Shown: in pieces, positions 19,497 through 26,307 of the stretch | Position numbering within the stretch: position 1 is the stretch's first letter | Layout of the letters: the number at the start of each line of letters is the position of its first letter | Origin: Amycolatopsis sp. 195334CR | GTDB lineage: Bacteria > Actinomycetota > Actinomycetes > Mycobacteriales > Pseudonocardiaceae | Reading direction: 5' to 3' | Assembly: GCF_017309385.1 (NCBI RefSeq) | Contig: NZ_JAFJMJ010000003.1 | Span: 1,334,396-1,398,395, forward strand | Length of the DNA: 64,000 bases | Translations under genes and position numbers: made by a program | The notes under the pieces: model-generated | What the model was told of the DNA's origin: nothing | Databases searched by the model: none | What the model saw: the letters and a program-made list of their open reading frames with translations, nothing else

Positions 19497-20300
19497 CTAG
19501 CCGCCAGCAGTTCGCTCCGCATGTCCCATCGCCGCCGACAGGCGTCTCGCCGCGGTGACCACCGCTTCGGTCCACATCGGCCGGTTCGCGTCGGTGAAGC
19601 GCTGTTCCGGCACGCCGATGCCGAGCACCGCGGCGAGTTCACCGGTGTGGTCGTGCACGGGCGCACTGATCGAAGCCGTGCCGAGATCGCGCTCGGCCAC
19701 GCTGTCGGCCCAGCCGCAGGCCTGGATGCCGACCAGCTCGGCGCGCAGGCGTTCGGCGTCGACGATGGTGCCGGGGGTGTACGCGGTGAGCTCGCCGAAG
19801 TCGAGCACGCGGTCGCGGACCTCGTCCTCGTAGGCCAGGAACACCTTGCCCGCCGAACCCGCGTGCAGCGGCATGACCTGGCCGATGCTGACCAGCCGCA
19901 CCACCTCGTGGCGGGTCTCGGCGATGCCGACGAGCACGCGCTGGTCGCCGTAGCGGACGAAGAGCACCGCGGTTTCCCCGGTGGTGTCGCGCAACGCGTC
20001 CAGTTCGGGTTGCGCGAGCAGGGTCAGCCGCGACTCGACACGACGGCTGCGCGCCCAGCGCAGCACCCCGAGGCCGACCAGGTACCGGCCGGCGATGACG
20101 TCGAGAAAGCCTTCGGCCACCAGGTTCTGCAGCAGGCGGACGGTGGTGCTCACCGGCAGTCCGGTGGCGCGCTGCACCTGGCGCCAGGTCAGCCCGCCGG
20201 GATCGGCCGCCACCACGTCGATCACCCGCCGGGACTTGGCCAGCACCAGGATCGGCTGGCTCGGCTGGCGGACTCCGGCCCGAGCGTCCCCGACGACCAT
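19497..20300 (-). CDS. IclR family transcriptional regulator
   Basis: This 267-residue regulator has an N-terminal winged helix (LTWRQVQRATGLPVSTTVRLLQNLVAEGF, about residues 33-65) and a C-terminal IclR effector domain (GETAVLFVRYGDQRVLVGI, MPLHAGSAGKVFLAYEDE, ASISAPVHDHTGELAAVLGIGVP). IclR proteins usually sense small organic acids. It is the first gene of the ABC-importer operon and probably controls it. I chose the ATG at 20300 because GGGGAG precedes it; a GTG at 20327 would add nine residues. Confidence 0.92.
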   Translation of the reverse strand: MVVGDARAGVRQPSQPILVLAKSRRVIDVVAADPGGLTWRQVQRATGLPVSTTVRLLQNLVAEGFLDVIAGRYLVGLGVLRWARSRRVESRLTLLAQPELDALRDTTGETAVLFVRYGDQRVLVGIAETRHEVVRLVSIGQVMPLHAGSAGKVFLAYEDEVRDRVLDFGELTAYTPGTIVDAERLRAELVGIQACGWADSVAERDLGTASISAPVHDHTGELAAVLGIGVPEQRFTDANRPMWTEAVVTAARRLSAAMGHAERTAGG

Positions 20301-20382
20301 GTGGCACCGCTCCCCGAGCTGCCGCACGCCTCCACCACATCGTGGAAGGCGTTTCCGTAATGTGGTTGACCCTAGCTCATTT

Positions 20383-20431
20383 GTGATCTGGACAACACCA
20401 TCTTTCCCAGATCACGGGAGAACTTGTCCAG
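20383..20431. promoter_or_regulatory. Interleaved inverted repeats, candidate IclR operator
   Basis: Two perfect inverted repeats share sequence in the 388-base gap between the IclR gene and the divergent LuxC-like gene. GTGATCTGG (20383-20391) pairs with CCAGATCAC (20407-20415), and CTGGACAA (20388-20395) pairs with TTGTCCAG (20424-20431). The overlapping left arms mean only one hairpin could form at once; as DNA, they make a compact multi-site operator. The position, about 80-130 bases upstream of the IclR start, suits autoregulation and control of the divergent gene. The rest of the gap, 20432-20688, shows no gene. Confidence 0.55.
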
Positions 20432-20688
20432 TTTTCTGGTGCGTCACCCGGATTGTCTGCGCCGCGTTGCTGCATTCGGGGCGCGCTCTGCGTGATACGA
20501 CTCACCGGTGATCCCCCTTTCCGCAGTTCGGCGGAAAACCGGTGGATTAACGCTTGTTCAAGACCGAGTATCGTCACCGGCGGCTGATCAACGGCCGATC
20601 CGCCCACCCCCCACCGGGAAATCCGACCGGCGCGCGTCATCGTGCGAGCCGGTCGTTCGCGCGCGTCCACAACACGCCAGGAGGCACG

Positions 20689-21354
20689 GTGAAGCACGTA
20701 CTCGACCACCAGCGGAGTTCGGTCTCGTCCGGTTGCGCGGTCAACCGGCACTTCTGGCGCGGCGCCTGGCTCGATGAGGACGAAGTGGACAGACGCATCG
20801 GCGCGCTCGGCCCGACCGCGCGCGGGGTACTGGACGGCACGCGGCTCAACCCGCTCGTGGTGATCGCCGCCTGTGGGCGGCTGCGGGCCCTGCTGAACGC
20901 CCCGCGCACCGAACTGCGCGGGCGGCTGACCGATCGGCTGCGGGCGCGCGGGGTCAGCGGCGCCAAGATCGACCGGGTGTTCACCGGCCTGCTCACCGCG
21001 CTGCCGCGGCTCACGCACACCGGTTTCCGAAGCCGCGCAACCGAAGCGCGGCTGCACACGCACATCGTCGCGGGCAGCGAACCGGCCGTCGGCGCGCTGA
21101 GCGCGGTGGAAGGCCTGCTGTCCGGTGACTTCAACGTGGTGAAGACCAGCCGGGACGATTCGCTGTTCACCGCCGAACTGCTCGCCGGGCTGGCCGCGCA
21201 GGACGTCACCGGGCAGATCGCCGCACGCGTGGTGGTACTGCGTTTTTCCGCGGTGGAGCGCCGCGACTGGATGGCCCAGATCTGCGATCCGGCCGACACC
21301 GTCGCCGTGTGCGGGCCGAAATCCCGCCACGCCGGCGCGGCGACCTGGAACTGA
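20689..21354 (+). CDS. Truncated LuxC-like acyl-CoA reductase (N-terminal part only)
   Basis: This 221-residue protein begins at a GTG with GGAGG close upstream. Its segments NRHFWRGAWLDEDEVDRRI, VEGLLSGDFNVVKTSRDDSLF and MAQICDPADTVAVCGPKS resemble the N-terminal half of LuxC/acyl-CoA reductases, which make fatty aldehydes from acyl-CoA or acyl-enzyme. Those proteins are normally over 400 residues, and the catalytic Cys lies in the missing half. The frame stops just before a terminator hairpin, and no second half is seen downstream. It is probably a remnant, or a protein with a changed role. The family call is from recognition of motifs and is moderate. Confidence 0.5.
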   Translation: MKHVLDHQRSSVSSGCAVNRHFWRGAWLDEDEVDRRIGALGPTARGVLDGTRLNPLVVIAACGRLRALLNAPRTELRGRLTDRLRARGVSGAKIDRVFTGLLTALPRLTHTGFRSRATEARLHTHIVAGSEPAVGALSAVEGLLSGDFNVVKTSRDDSLFTAELLAGLAAQDVTGQIAARVVVLRFSAVERRDWMAQICDPADTVAVCGPKSRHAGAATWN

Positions 21355-21367
21355 TCCACAAAGGACA

Positions 21368-21398
21368 GTGGGGCACCACCCGCCGGGTGATGCCCCAC
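21368..21398. terminator. Bidirectional terminator hairpin
   Basis: The arms GTGGGGCACCACCC (21368-21381) and GGGTGATGCCCCAC (21385-21398) pair with one mismatch around a 3-base loop. It lies between the convergent LuxC-like and adenosine-kinase-like genes, 8 bases from the latter's stop. Confidence 0.75.
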
Positions 21399-21406
21399 CG
21401 GGAAGC

Positions 21407-22393
21407 TCAGGGCAGGATGCGCGCGATGTCCTCGGCCGCTTCGGGGCCGAAGGCCTCGGAAATGCGGGCCAGCGCGCTCTTCGCCTCGAAAAGCCATTCC
21501 TGCGTGCCGACGGTCTCCAGCACCAGCACCGCGATCAGCGAACCCAGCTGCGCGGATCGCTCCAGCGTGAGACCACCGTTCAACCCGGCCAGGAAACCGG
21601 CGCGGAAGCCGTCGCCGACGCCGGTCGGGTCGGCCTTCGTCAGTTCCGGCACGGCGGGGACCTGGAGGTTCGTCCCGTCCGCGCCGACGATTTCGACGCC
21701 CTTCTCGCCCAGCGTGGTGATCCGCAGGCCGACGCGGCTGAGCACGTCCGCCTCGGTCCAGCCGGTCTTCTGCAGCAGCAACTCCCACTCGTAGTCGTTG
21801 CTGAACAGGTACTTCGCGCCGTCGATGAAGTCGCGCACCTGCGCGCCCTCCATCCGCGCCAGCTGCTGCGACGGGTCCACCGCGAACGCGTACCCGCGCT
21901 GGCGGCACTCCTGGGCGTGGCGCAGCATGCCGTCCGGGTCGTCCGGGCTGAGCAGGGTCAGCGACAGCCCGCCGACGCGGTCGGCGATCGGGGCCAGTTC
22001 GATGTTGCGGGACTCGGCCATCGCGCCGGCGTAGAACGTGGCGATCTGGCAGAGGTCGTCGTCGGTGGTGCAGACGAAGCGGGCCGTGTGGGCCACTTCG
22101 GACACGTGCACGCCGGCGGTGTCCACACCGTGCCGTTCGAGCCAGGAGCGGTAGTCGGCGAAGTCCGCGCCGACCGAGCCGACCAGCACCGGCTGGACGC
22201 CGAGCACACCGAGGCCGAAGGCGATGTTCGCGCCGATCCCGCCCCGCCGGACGATCAGGTCGTCGGCGAGGAAGCTCAGGGAAACCCGGTGCAGTTGCTC
22301 GGCCACGAGCTGCTCGGCGAACCTCCCCGGGAAGTGCATCAAATGGTCCGTCGCGATGCTGCCGGATACCGCTATCCGCGCCGTGGCTGCCAC
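21407..22393 (-). CDS. adoK: PfkB family carbohydrate (adenosine-type) kinase
   Basis: This 328-residue kinase of the PfkB/ribokinase fold corresponds in context and length to the M. tuberculosis adenosine kinase Rv2202c. The N-terminal GGIGANIAFGLGVLG motif binds the sugar, and the C-terminal DPTGVGDGFRAGFLAGL holds the catalytic Asp and anion hole. GTG start at 22393 is preceded by AAGGAGAACC. It may phosphorylate adenosine or another nucleoside or sugar; substrate assignment rests on synteny. It is a single gene between two terminators. Confidence 0.85.
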   Translation of the reverse strand: MAATARIAVSGSIATDHLMHFPGRFAEQLVAEQLHRVSLSFLADDLIVRRGGIGANIAFGLGVLGVQPVLVGSVGADFADYRSWLERHGVDTAGVHVSEVAHTARFVCTTDDDLCQIATFYAGAMAESRNIELAPIADRVGGLSLTLLSPDDPDGMLRHAQECRQRGYAFAVDPSQQLARMEGAQVRDFIDGAKYLFSNDYEWELLLQKTGWTEADVLSRVGLRITTLGEKGVEIVGADGTNLQVPAVPELTKADPTGVGDGFRAGFLAGLNGGLTLERSAQLGSLIAVLVLETVGTQEWLFEAKSALARISEAFGPEAAEDIARILP

Positions 22394-22541
22394 CGGTTCT
22401 CCTTGTTCGGGTCGGTCAGGCGGTCTGGGGGCCCGAAGTTACCGCCCGGTCATGCCCCATCCGGGTGCTTCGGGCACACCCGGCCGACATTACCGCCTGG
22501 TACCGGTGTTCGAATCCGCCGAGCGCGCATACGTTCGGCCT

Positions 22542-22715
22542 GTGCGTACCACTACCGAACCCGAGACCATCGGCGAACTCATCGCCGACTGCGCCGACCT
22601 GCCCGAACAGCTGCACGCCTGCGCGAGCGCGCCCGCCGCGCCGAAGGCGGCGGCGAGCTGGACGGTGGACGAGCGCTGCCACGCCCAGGTCGCCGAACTG
22701 GACGTTTACGTGTGA
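22542..22715 (+). CDS. Small hypothetical protein (57 residues)
   Basis: A short frame from GTG 22542 to TGA 22715 reads RTTTEPETIGELIADCADLPEQ at the start, with Ala-rich and acidic content and two Cys. Codon use is typical of the genome (nearly all G/C third bases). It runs divergently from the kinase gene and ends just before a strong bidirectional terminator, which supports real transcription. No family was recognised. It could be a leader-type or small regulatory protein, or not translated at all. Confidence 0.4.
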   Translation: MRTTTEPETIGELIADCADLPEQLHACASAPAAPKAAASWTVDERCHAQVAELDVYV

Positions 22716-22727
22716 GCTGAAACACAG

Positions 22728-22765
22728 AAAAAAAAGCGGGGCCGGAATGATCCGGCCCCGCTTTT
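22728..22765. terminator. Strong bidirectional Rho-independent terminator
   Basis: The arms AAAAGCGGGGCCGGA (22732-22746) and TCCGGCCCCGCTTTT (22751-22765) pair exactly around ATGA. An eight-A run on the left gives a U-tract for leftward transcripts and TTTT serves rightward ones. It separates the small frame from the convergent HesB/ErpA gene. Confidence 0.9.
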
Positions 22766-22785
22766 CCACGTTCTGGCGCGGTGGC

Positions 22786-23160
22786 TCAGTGGAACGAGTC
22801 ACCACACGCGCAGGACCCGGTGGCCTGCGGGTTGTCGATGGTGAAACCCTGCTTCTCGATGCTGTCGACGAAGTCGATCACGGCCTCGGAGACGTACGGC
22901 GCGCTCATCCGGTCCACCGCCACGCGGAGGCCGTCGAAGTCGCGGAAGAGGTCACCGTCGAGGGTGCGCTCGTCGAAGAACAGCTGGTAGCGCAGGCCGG
23001 CGCAGCCACCGGGCTGGACGGCGATGCGCAGGTGCATGTCGTCGCGGCCCTCCTGCTCGAGCAGGGCTTTGGCCTTGGCGGCCGCGGCGTCGGTCAGGGT
23101 CACGCCGTGGGTGGCCTCGGCGGCCTCCGTCTGGCCACCGGTCTGCTCAGCGGTCGTCAT
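22786..23160 (-). CDS. HesB/ErpA/IscA-type iron-sulfur cluster carrier
   Basis: This 124-residue A-type carrier delivers Fe-S clusters to apo-enzymes. The three conserved cysteines are present at 53 (PGGCAGLRY) and 117/119 (GSCACGDSF at the C-terminus). An extra Thr/Ala-rich N-terminal 15 residues precede the domain. It corresponds to Rv2204c. Likely clients include the Rieske protein and the Fe-S-dependent lipoyl synthase encoded in this window, though that is inference. The ATG at 23160 is the clear start. Confidence 0.93.
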   Translation of the reverse strand: MTTAEQTGGQTEAAEATHGVTLTDAAAAKAKALLEQEGRDDMHLRIAVQPGGCAGLRYQLFFDERTLDGDLFRDFDGLRVAVDRMSAPYVSEAVIDFVDSIEKQGFTIDNPQATGSCACGDSFH

Positions 23161-23318
23161 GACTCTCCCTCGTGGGTCCAACGGTGGGCAGGAATACCCC
23201 GTTACCGAGGTCAACAAGCTCGCTGCCCGTTCTGTTCCACGCCCTTGGCGCATCTCCATGGTGACACATCTCCTGACCGGCTGAACGGCGGCGGCCAGGC
23301 CTGCAATACCCTGGCGAG

Positions 23319-23969
23319 GTGAGGTTCCTGCGCCGTAACAGCACTACAGCCACCGATACGCCCGATGAGGACGCACCGGAGGTCGCCGACGCCGTCGACT
23401 CGGCCAAGGGGTTCACCCCGAGCAAGGGCCGAGCCACGCCCAAGCGGCGGGAGGCCGAGGCCAAGCGCCGGGGGCCGGTGGCGCCGCCGCCGAAGACCAT
23501 GCGCGAGGCGATGAAGCGGAACAAGGAACTCCGCAAGCAGAACCCGGTCAGCAAGGAGGACCGGCGCGCCGCCGCCAAGGAGCGCCGCGACCGGATGAAC
23601 GCCGGGGACGACAAGTACCTGCTCCCGCGCGACCGCGGGCCGGTCAAGGCGTACGTGCGCGACCTGGTCGACGCCAAGCGGAACCTGCTCGGCCTGTTCA
23701 TGCCGCTGGCGCTGCTGGTCTTCGTGGCGCTGCTGGTGCCGAACGTGGACATCCAGCGGTACGCCACCCTGCTGTGCACGGTGATGCTGCTGGGCATGGT
23801 GGTCGAGGGCTACTTCAACGGCCGCCGCGTGGCGAAGGCGGTGCGGGAGAAGTTCCCGAAGGAGGAGATCAAGGGCCGCTCGGTCGGCTGGTACGCGTTC
23901 ATCCGCGCCAGCCAGATCCGCAAGCTGCGCGTGCCCAAGCCCCGCGTCCGCCCCGGCGACGCGGTCTGA
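23319..23969 (+). CDS. DUF3043 membrane protein
   Basis: This 216-residue protein matches the actinobacterial DUF3043 family (Rv2206 in M. tuberculosis). A long, highly basic cytoplasmic N-terminus (residues 1-115, rich in Lys and Arg, with KGRATPKRREAEAKRRGP) precedes two membrane segments (LLGLFMPLALLVFVALLV and a second near ATLLCTVMLLGMVV), and the C-terminus is basic again (EEIKGRSVGWYAFIRASQIRKLR). No biochemical role is known to me. It is divergent from the HesB/ErpA gene and starts at GTG 23319. Confidence 0.88.
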   Translation: MRFLRRNSTTATDTPDEDAPEVADAVDSAKGFTPSKGRATPKRREAEAKRRGPVAPPPKTMREAMKRNKELRKQNPVSKEDRRAAAKERRDRMNAGDDKYLLPRDRGPVKAYVRDLVDAKRNLLGLFMPLALLVFVALLVPNVDIQRYATLLCTVMLLGMVVEGYFNGRRVAKAVREKFPKEEIKGRSVGWYAFIRASQIRKLRVPKPRVRPGDAV

Positions 23970-23995
23970 TCCTCGCCCCGGCGCTGGGAAACCGG

Positions 23996-24055
23996 CTAGA
24001 CTGGCGATGCCTGAAAGATCTTCGCACTGCTCGTCATATGGGGGCAGTGAGAAGA
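23996..24055 (+). other. Intergenic promoter-like element and hairpin, possible small RNA
   Basis: The 288-base gap 23970-24257 holds no clear gene except this feature. TAGACT at 23996-24001 resembles the TAGRCT -10 motifs seen elsewhere here. It is followed by an 11-of-12 stem formed by TCTTCGCACTGC (24019-24030) and GCAGTGAGAAGA (24044-24055) around a 13-base loop with ATATG. Further GC-rich self-complementary sequence extends to about 24110. It could be a 5' leader of the small membrane protein gene or a small RNA; no known riboswitch class was recognised. Confidence 0.35.
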
Positions 24056-24257
24056 GCCACCGCTTCCGCGAGGAGGCGGCACACCCGCGGGGCTTCGCGC
24101 CTCGCGGGCCAGTGGTTCGCCTGGCCGCCTGACCGCGGCCACCCGAGGCCGGGCCGCTGCGCGCCGATTTTCACCGGTCGGCCTGGCCAGGCATCCACTG
24201 CCAGCCTCACCGGCCGGTGAGCACGCCTCGGGACTCGTCCGGCGGCAAGGGTTGGTC

Positions 24258-24479
24258 GTGCCAGCGGCTTCGTGGCTCGTTGACGTACTGAAGCTCACCC
24301 CGATCGCGGCGTTCGCCGTGTTGTTGCTCCCGCACCTGACCGGCCTGGTGTTCTACGGGCTGTTCCTGTGGCGTGCGGTGCCCGGGTGGGAGTTCTCCTA
24401 CGAAGCGTTCGGGGTGAAGCTGCGCTGCGGTCCCCTCGATACCCCGGACGAGGAGCCTGGAGCGGCTCCAGGTCGTTAG
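24258..24479 (+). CDS. Small membrane protein (73 residues)
   Basis: A short frame beginning at GTG 24258 (a TTG two codons earlier is possible) encodes PAASWLVDVLKLTPIAAFA and a hydrophobic stretch (IAAFAVLLLPHLTGLVFYGLFLW) followed by a hydrophilic, acidic tail. One or two membrane segments are likely. Codon use is largely typical. It lies 33 bases before the aldo/keto reductase gene on the same strand. I recognise no family. Confidence 0.5.
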   Translation: MPAASWLVDVLKLTPIAAFAVLLLPHLTGLVFYGLFLWRAVPGWEFSYEAFGVKLRCGPLDTPDEEPGAAPGR

Positions 24480-24512
24480 CTAGGCGAACGAGTACCGGCT
24501 AGGCTCGGCACC

Positions 24513-25502
24513 ATGGAGTTTCGTCGCCTCGGCCGCAGTGGCCTGAACATCAGTGAGATCTCGTACGGCAACTGGCTCACCCACGGCTCGCAGGTGGAAG
24601 AGGACCAGGCGCAGGCCTGCATCAAGGCCGCGCTCGACGCCGGCATCACCACCTTCGACACCGCCGACGTCTACGCCAACACCGCCGCCGAGTCCGTGCT
24701 CGGCCGCGGCCTGGCCGGGCAGCGCCGCGAGAGCCTGGAGATCTTCACCAAGGTCTTCTGGCCGACCGGCCCCAAGGGCCCCAACGACAAGGGCCTCGGC
24801 CGCAAGCACATCATCGAGTCGGCCAACGCCTCGCTGAAGCGCCTCGGCACCGACTACGTCGACCTCTACCAGGCCCACCGGTTCGACCGCACGGTGCCGC
24901 TGGAGGAGACCTTCCTCGCCTTCGCCGACCTGGTCCGCCAGGGCAAGGTGCTCTACGTCGGCGTCTCCGAGTGGAGCGCCGAGGAGATCACCCGCGGTGC
25001 CGCGATCGCGCGTGAGCTGAAGGTGCCGTTCATCTCGAACCAGCCGCAGTACAACGCGCTGTGGCGGGTGATCGAGGCGCAGGTCGTCCCGGCCTCCGAG
25101 CGCGAAGGGCTCAGCCAGATCGTCTGGTCGCCGATCGCGCAGGGCGTGCTGACCGGCAAGTACAAGCCGGGCCAGCCGCTGCCCGAGGGCTCGCGCGCCA
25201 CCGACGAGAAGGGTGGCGCGAACTTCGTCCAGCGCTACCTGAACGACGACGTGCTGACCCGCGTGCAGAAGCTGGAGCCGCTGGCCGCCGAGGCCGGGCT
25301 GTCGCTGGCGCAGCTGGCGGTGGCCTGGGTGCTGCAGAACCCGAACGTGGCCTCGGCCATCATCGGCGCCTCGCGCCCGGAGCAGGTGCACGAGAACGTC
25401 AAGGCGGCGGGCGTGAAGCTCGACGCGGACCTGCTCACCAAGATCGACGACATCCTCGACGGTGTCATCGAGCGCGACCCGTCGCTGACGAAGTCGCCGT
25501 GA
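24513..25502 (+). CDS. Aldo/keto reductase
   Basis: This 329-residue NADPH-dependent oxidoreductase belongs to the voltage-gated potassium-channel beta-subunit-like branch of the aldo/keto reductases. It starts MEFRRLGRSGLNISEISYGNW; the catalytic Asp and Tyr are in FDTADVYAN, with Lys in EIFTKVFW and His in YQAHRFD. The cofactor-binding SPIAQGVLTGKYKPG and ASRPEQVHENVKA segments are intact. The physiological carbonyl substrate is unknown. ATG start at 24513; a TAGGCT -10-like motif lies 13 bases upstream, so the transcript may be nearly leaderless. Confidence 0.92.
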   Translation: MEFRRLGRSGLNISEISYGNWLTHGSQVEEDQAQACIKAALDAGITTFDTADVYANTAAESVLGRGLAGQRRESLEIFTKVFWPTGPKGPNDKGLGRKHIIESANASLKRLGTDYVDLYQAHRFDRTVPLEETFLAFADLVRQGKVLYVGVSEWSAEEITRGAAIARELKVPFISNQPQYNALWRVIEAQVVPASEREGLSQIVWSPIAQGVLTGKYKPGQPLPEGSRATDEKGGANFVQRYLNDDVLTRVQKLEPLAAEAGLSLAQLAVAWVLQNPNVASAIIGASRPEQVHENVKAAGVKLDADLLTKIDDILDGVIERDPSLTKSP

Positions 25503-25507
25503 CCCAC

Positions 25508-25560
25508 GCTGTGAATGTGGCTTTCACTGCACTTTTCGCTGTGAAAGCCACATTCACGGC
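25508..25560. repeat. Palindrome family A, copy 3 (53 nt)
   Basis: The stem is built from GTGAATGTGGCTTTCAC and its exact complement, with a wobble-compatible T/G position just outside, a T-T mismatch, a short inner GC pair and the loop ACTTTTC. It starts 6 bases after the aldo/keto reductase stop. The right arm overlaps the end of the convergent ispD-like gene and supplies its TGA stop (25554-25556). Confidence 0.85.
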
Positions 25561-26249
25561 AGGCCGGTCTCGCGGAGCAGGTGCTCCACCACGCGCAGGT
25601 CGTGCGGGTAGGTCACCTTCAGGTTCCGCTCCTCCCCCGGCACCCAGTGCACCGGCAGCGACGAGAAGCGCTCCATGCAGGAGGCGGTGTCGGTGCCGAT
25701 GAAGCCTTCGCGGTCGGCCTGCTCGTAGGCGGCCAGCAGCGGTCCGGCCAGGAACCCTTGCGGCGTCTGGACTCGCACCGCGCCGTCGAGGGCGCCGCCG
25801 TAGCCGGTGCCGTCCTCGGTGGCGATCACCACGTCGTCGGCGGCCAGGCCCGGGACGGCGCCGCCGAACTCGCGTGCGGCCTTCAGCACCGCGGTGATCA
25901 GGCCATCCGAAGCCAGCGGGCGCGCGCCGTCGTGGATCAGCACGGTGTCCACCTCACCGGCGTCGATGCGGGTCGCGAGGTGCCGCAGGGCGCACAGTTC
26001 GGAGCCCTGCCTACTGGCGCCGCCGTGCACCAGATCCACGTCGAGGTCGCCGACGACCTCGCGGGCGAACTCCTCGTCCTCCGGGCGGATCACCAGCACC
26101 AGCACGCCGAACTCCGGGAGCCGCGCGAAGGCGTCGAGGGACCAGCGGACCAGCCGCCGCCCGGCCAGCGGCAGGTACACCTTGTTCAACTCGGCCCCGA
26201 CACGACTGCCGGAGCCGCTCGCCAGCACCACACCCGCCGCGGTCGTCAC
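25554..26249 (-). CDS. ispD: IspD-family nucleotidyltransferase
   Basis: This 231-residue protein belongs to the IspD/TarI cytidylyltransferase family. IspD makes CDP-methylerythritol for isoprenoid synthesis. The nucleotide-binding LASGSGSRVG is present, followed by a conserved Lys (NKVYLPL), and the IHDGARPL, VQTPQGF and GTDTASCMER motifs match the family. Identity is somewhat divergent (the usual PKxFxxL reads NKVYLPL), so a second IspD-like protein acting on another substrate is possible. GTG at 26249 is taken as start; an ATG four codons earlier (26261) is also possible. The stop lies inside palindrome copy 3. Confidence 0.75.
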   Translation of the reverse strand: MTTAAGVVLASGSGSRVGAELNKVYLPLAGRRLVRWSLDAFARLPEFGVLVLVIRPEDEEFAREVVGDLDVDLVHGGASRQGSELCALRHLATRIDAGEVDTVLIHDGARPLASDGLITAVLKAAREFGGAVPGLAADDVVIATEDGTGYGGALDGAVRVQTPQGFLAGPLLAAYEQADREGFIGTDTASCMERFSSLPVHWVPGEERNLKVTYPHDLRVVEHLLRETGLP

Positions 26250-26307
26250 GGCGGAAAGCATAAGAGGGCGCGCCGTCCGGGGCCTCCAAGGGCGGTAGCG
26301 TGATCTC

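Noticed and set aside
23970..24257. Possible cobalamin or other riboswitch
   Set aside because: No B12-box or other consensus was found, and the genes downstream (small membrane protein, aldo/keto reductase) give no metabolic support.
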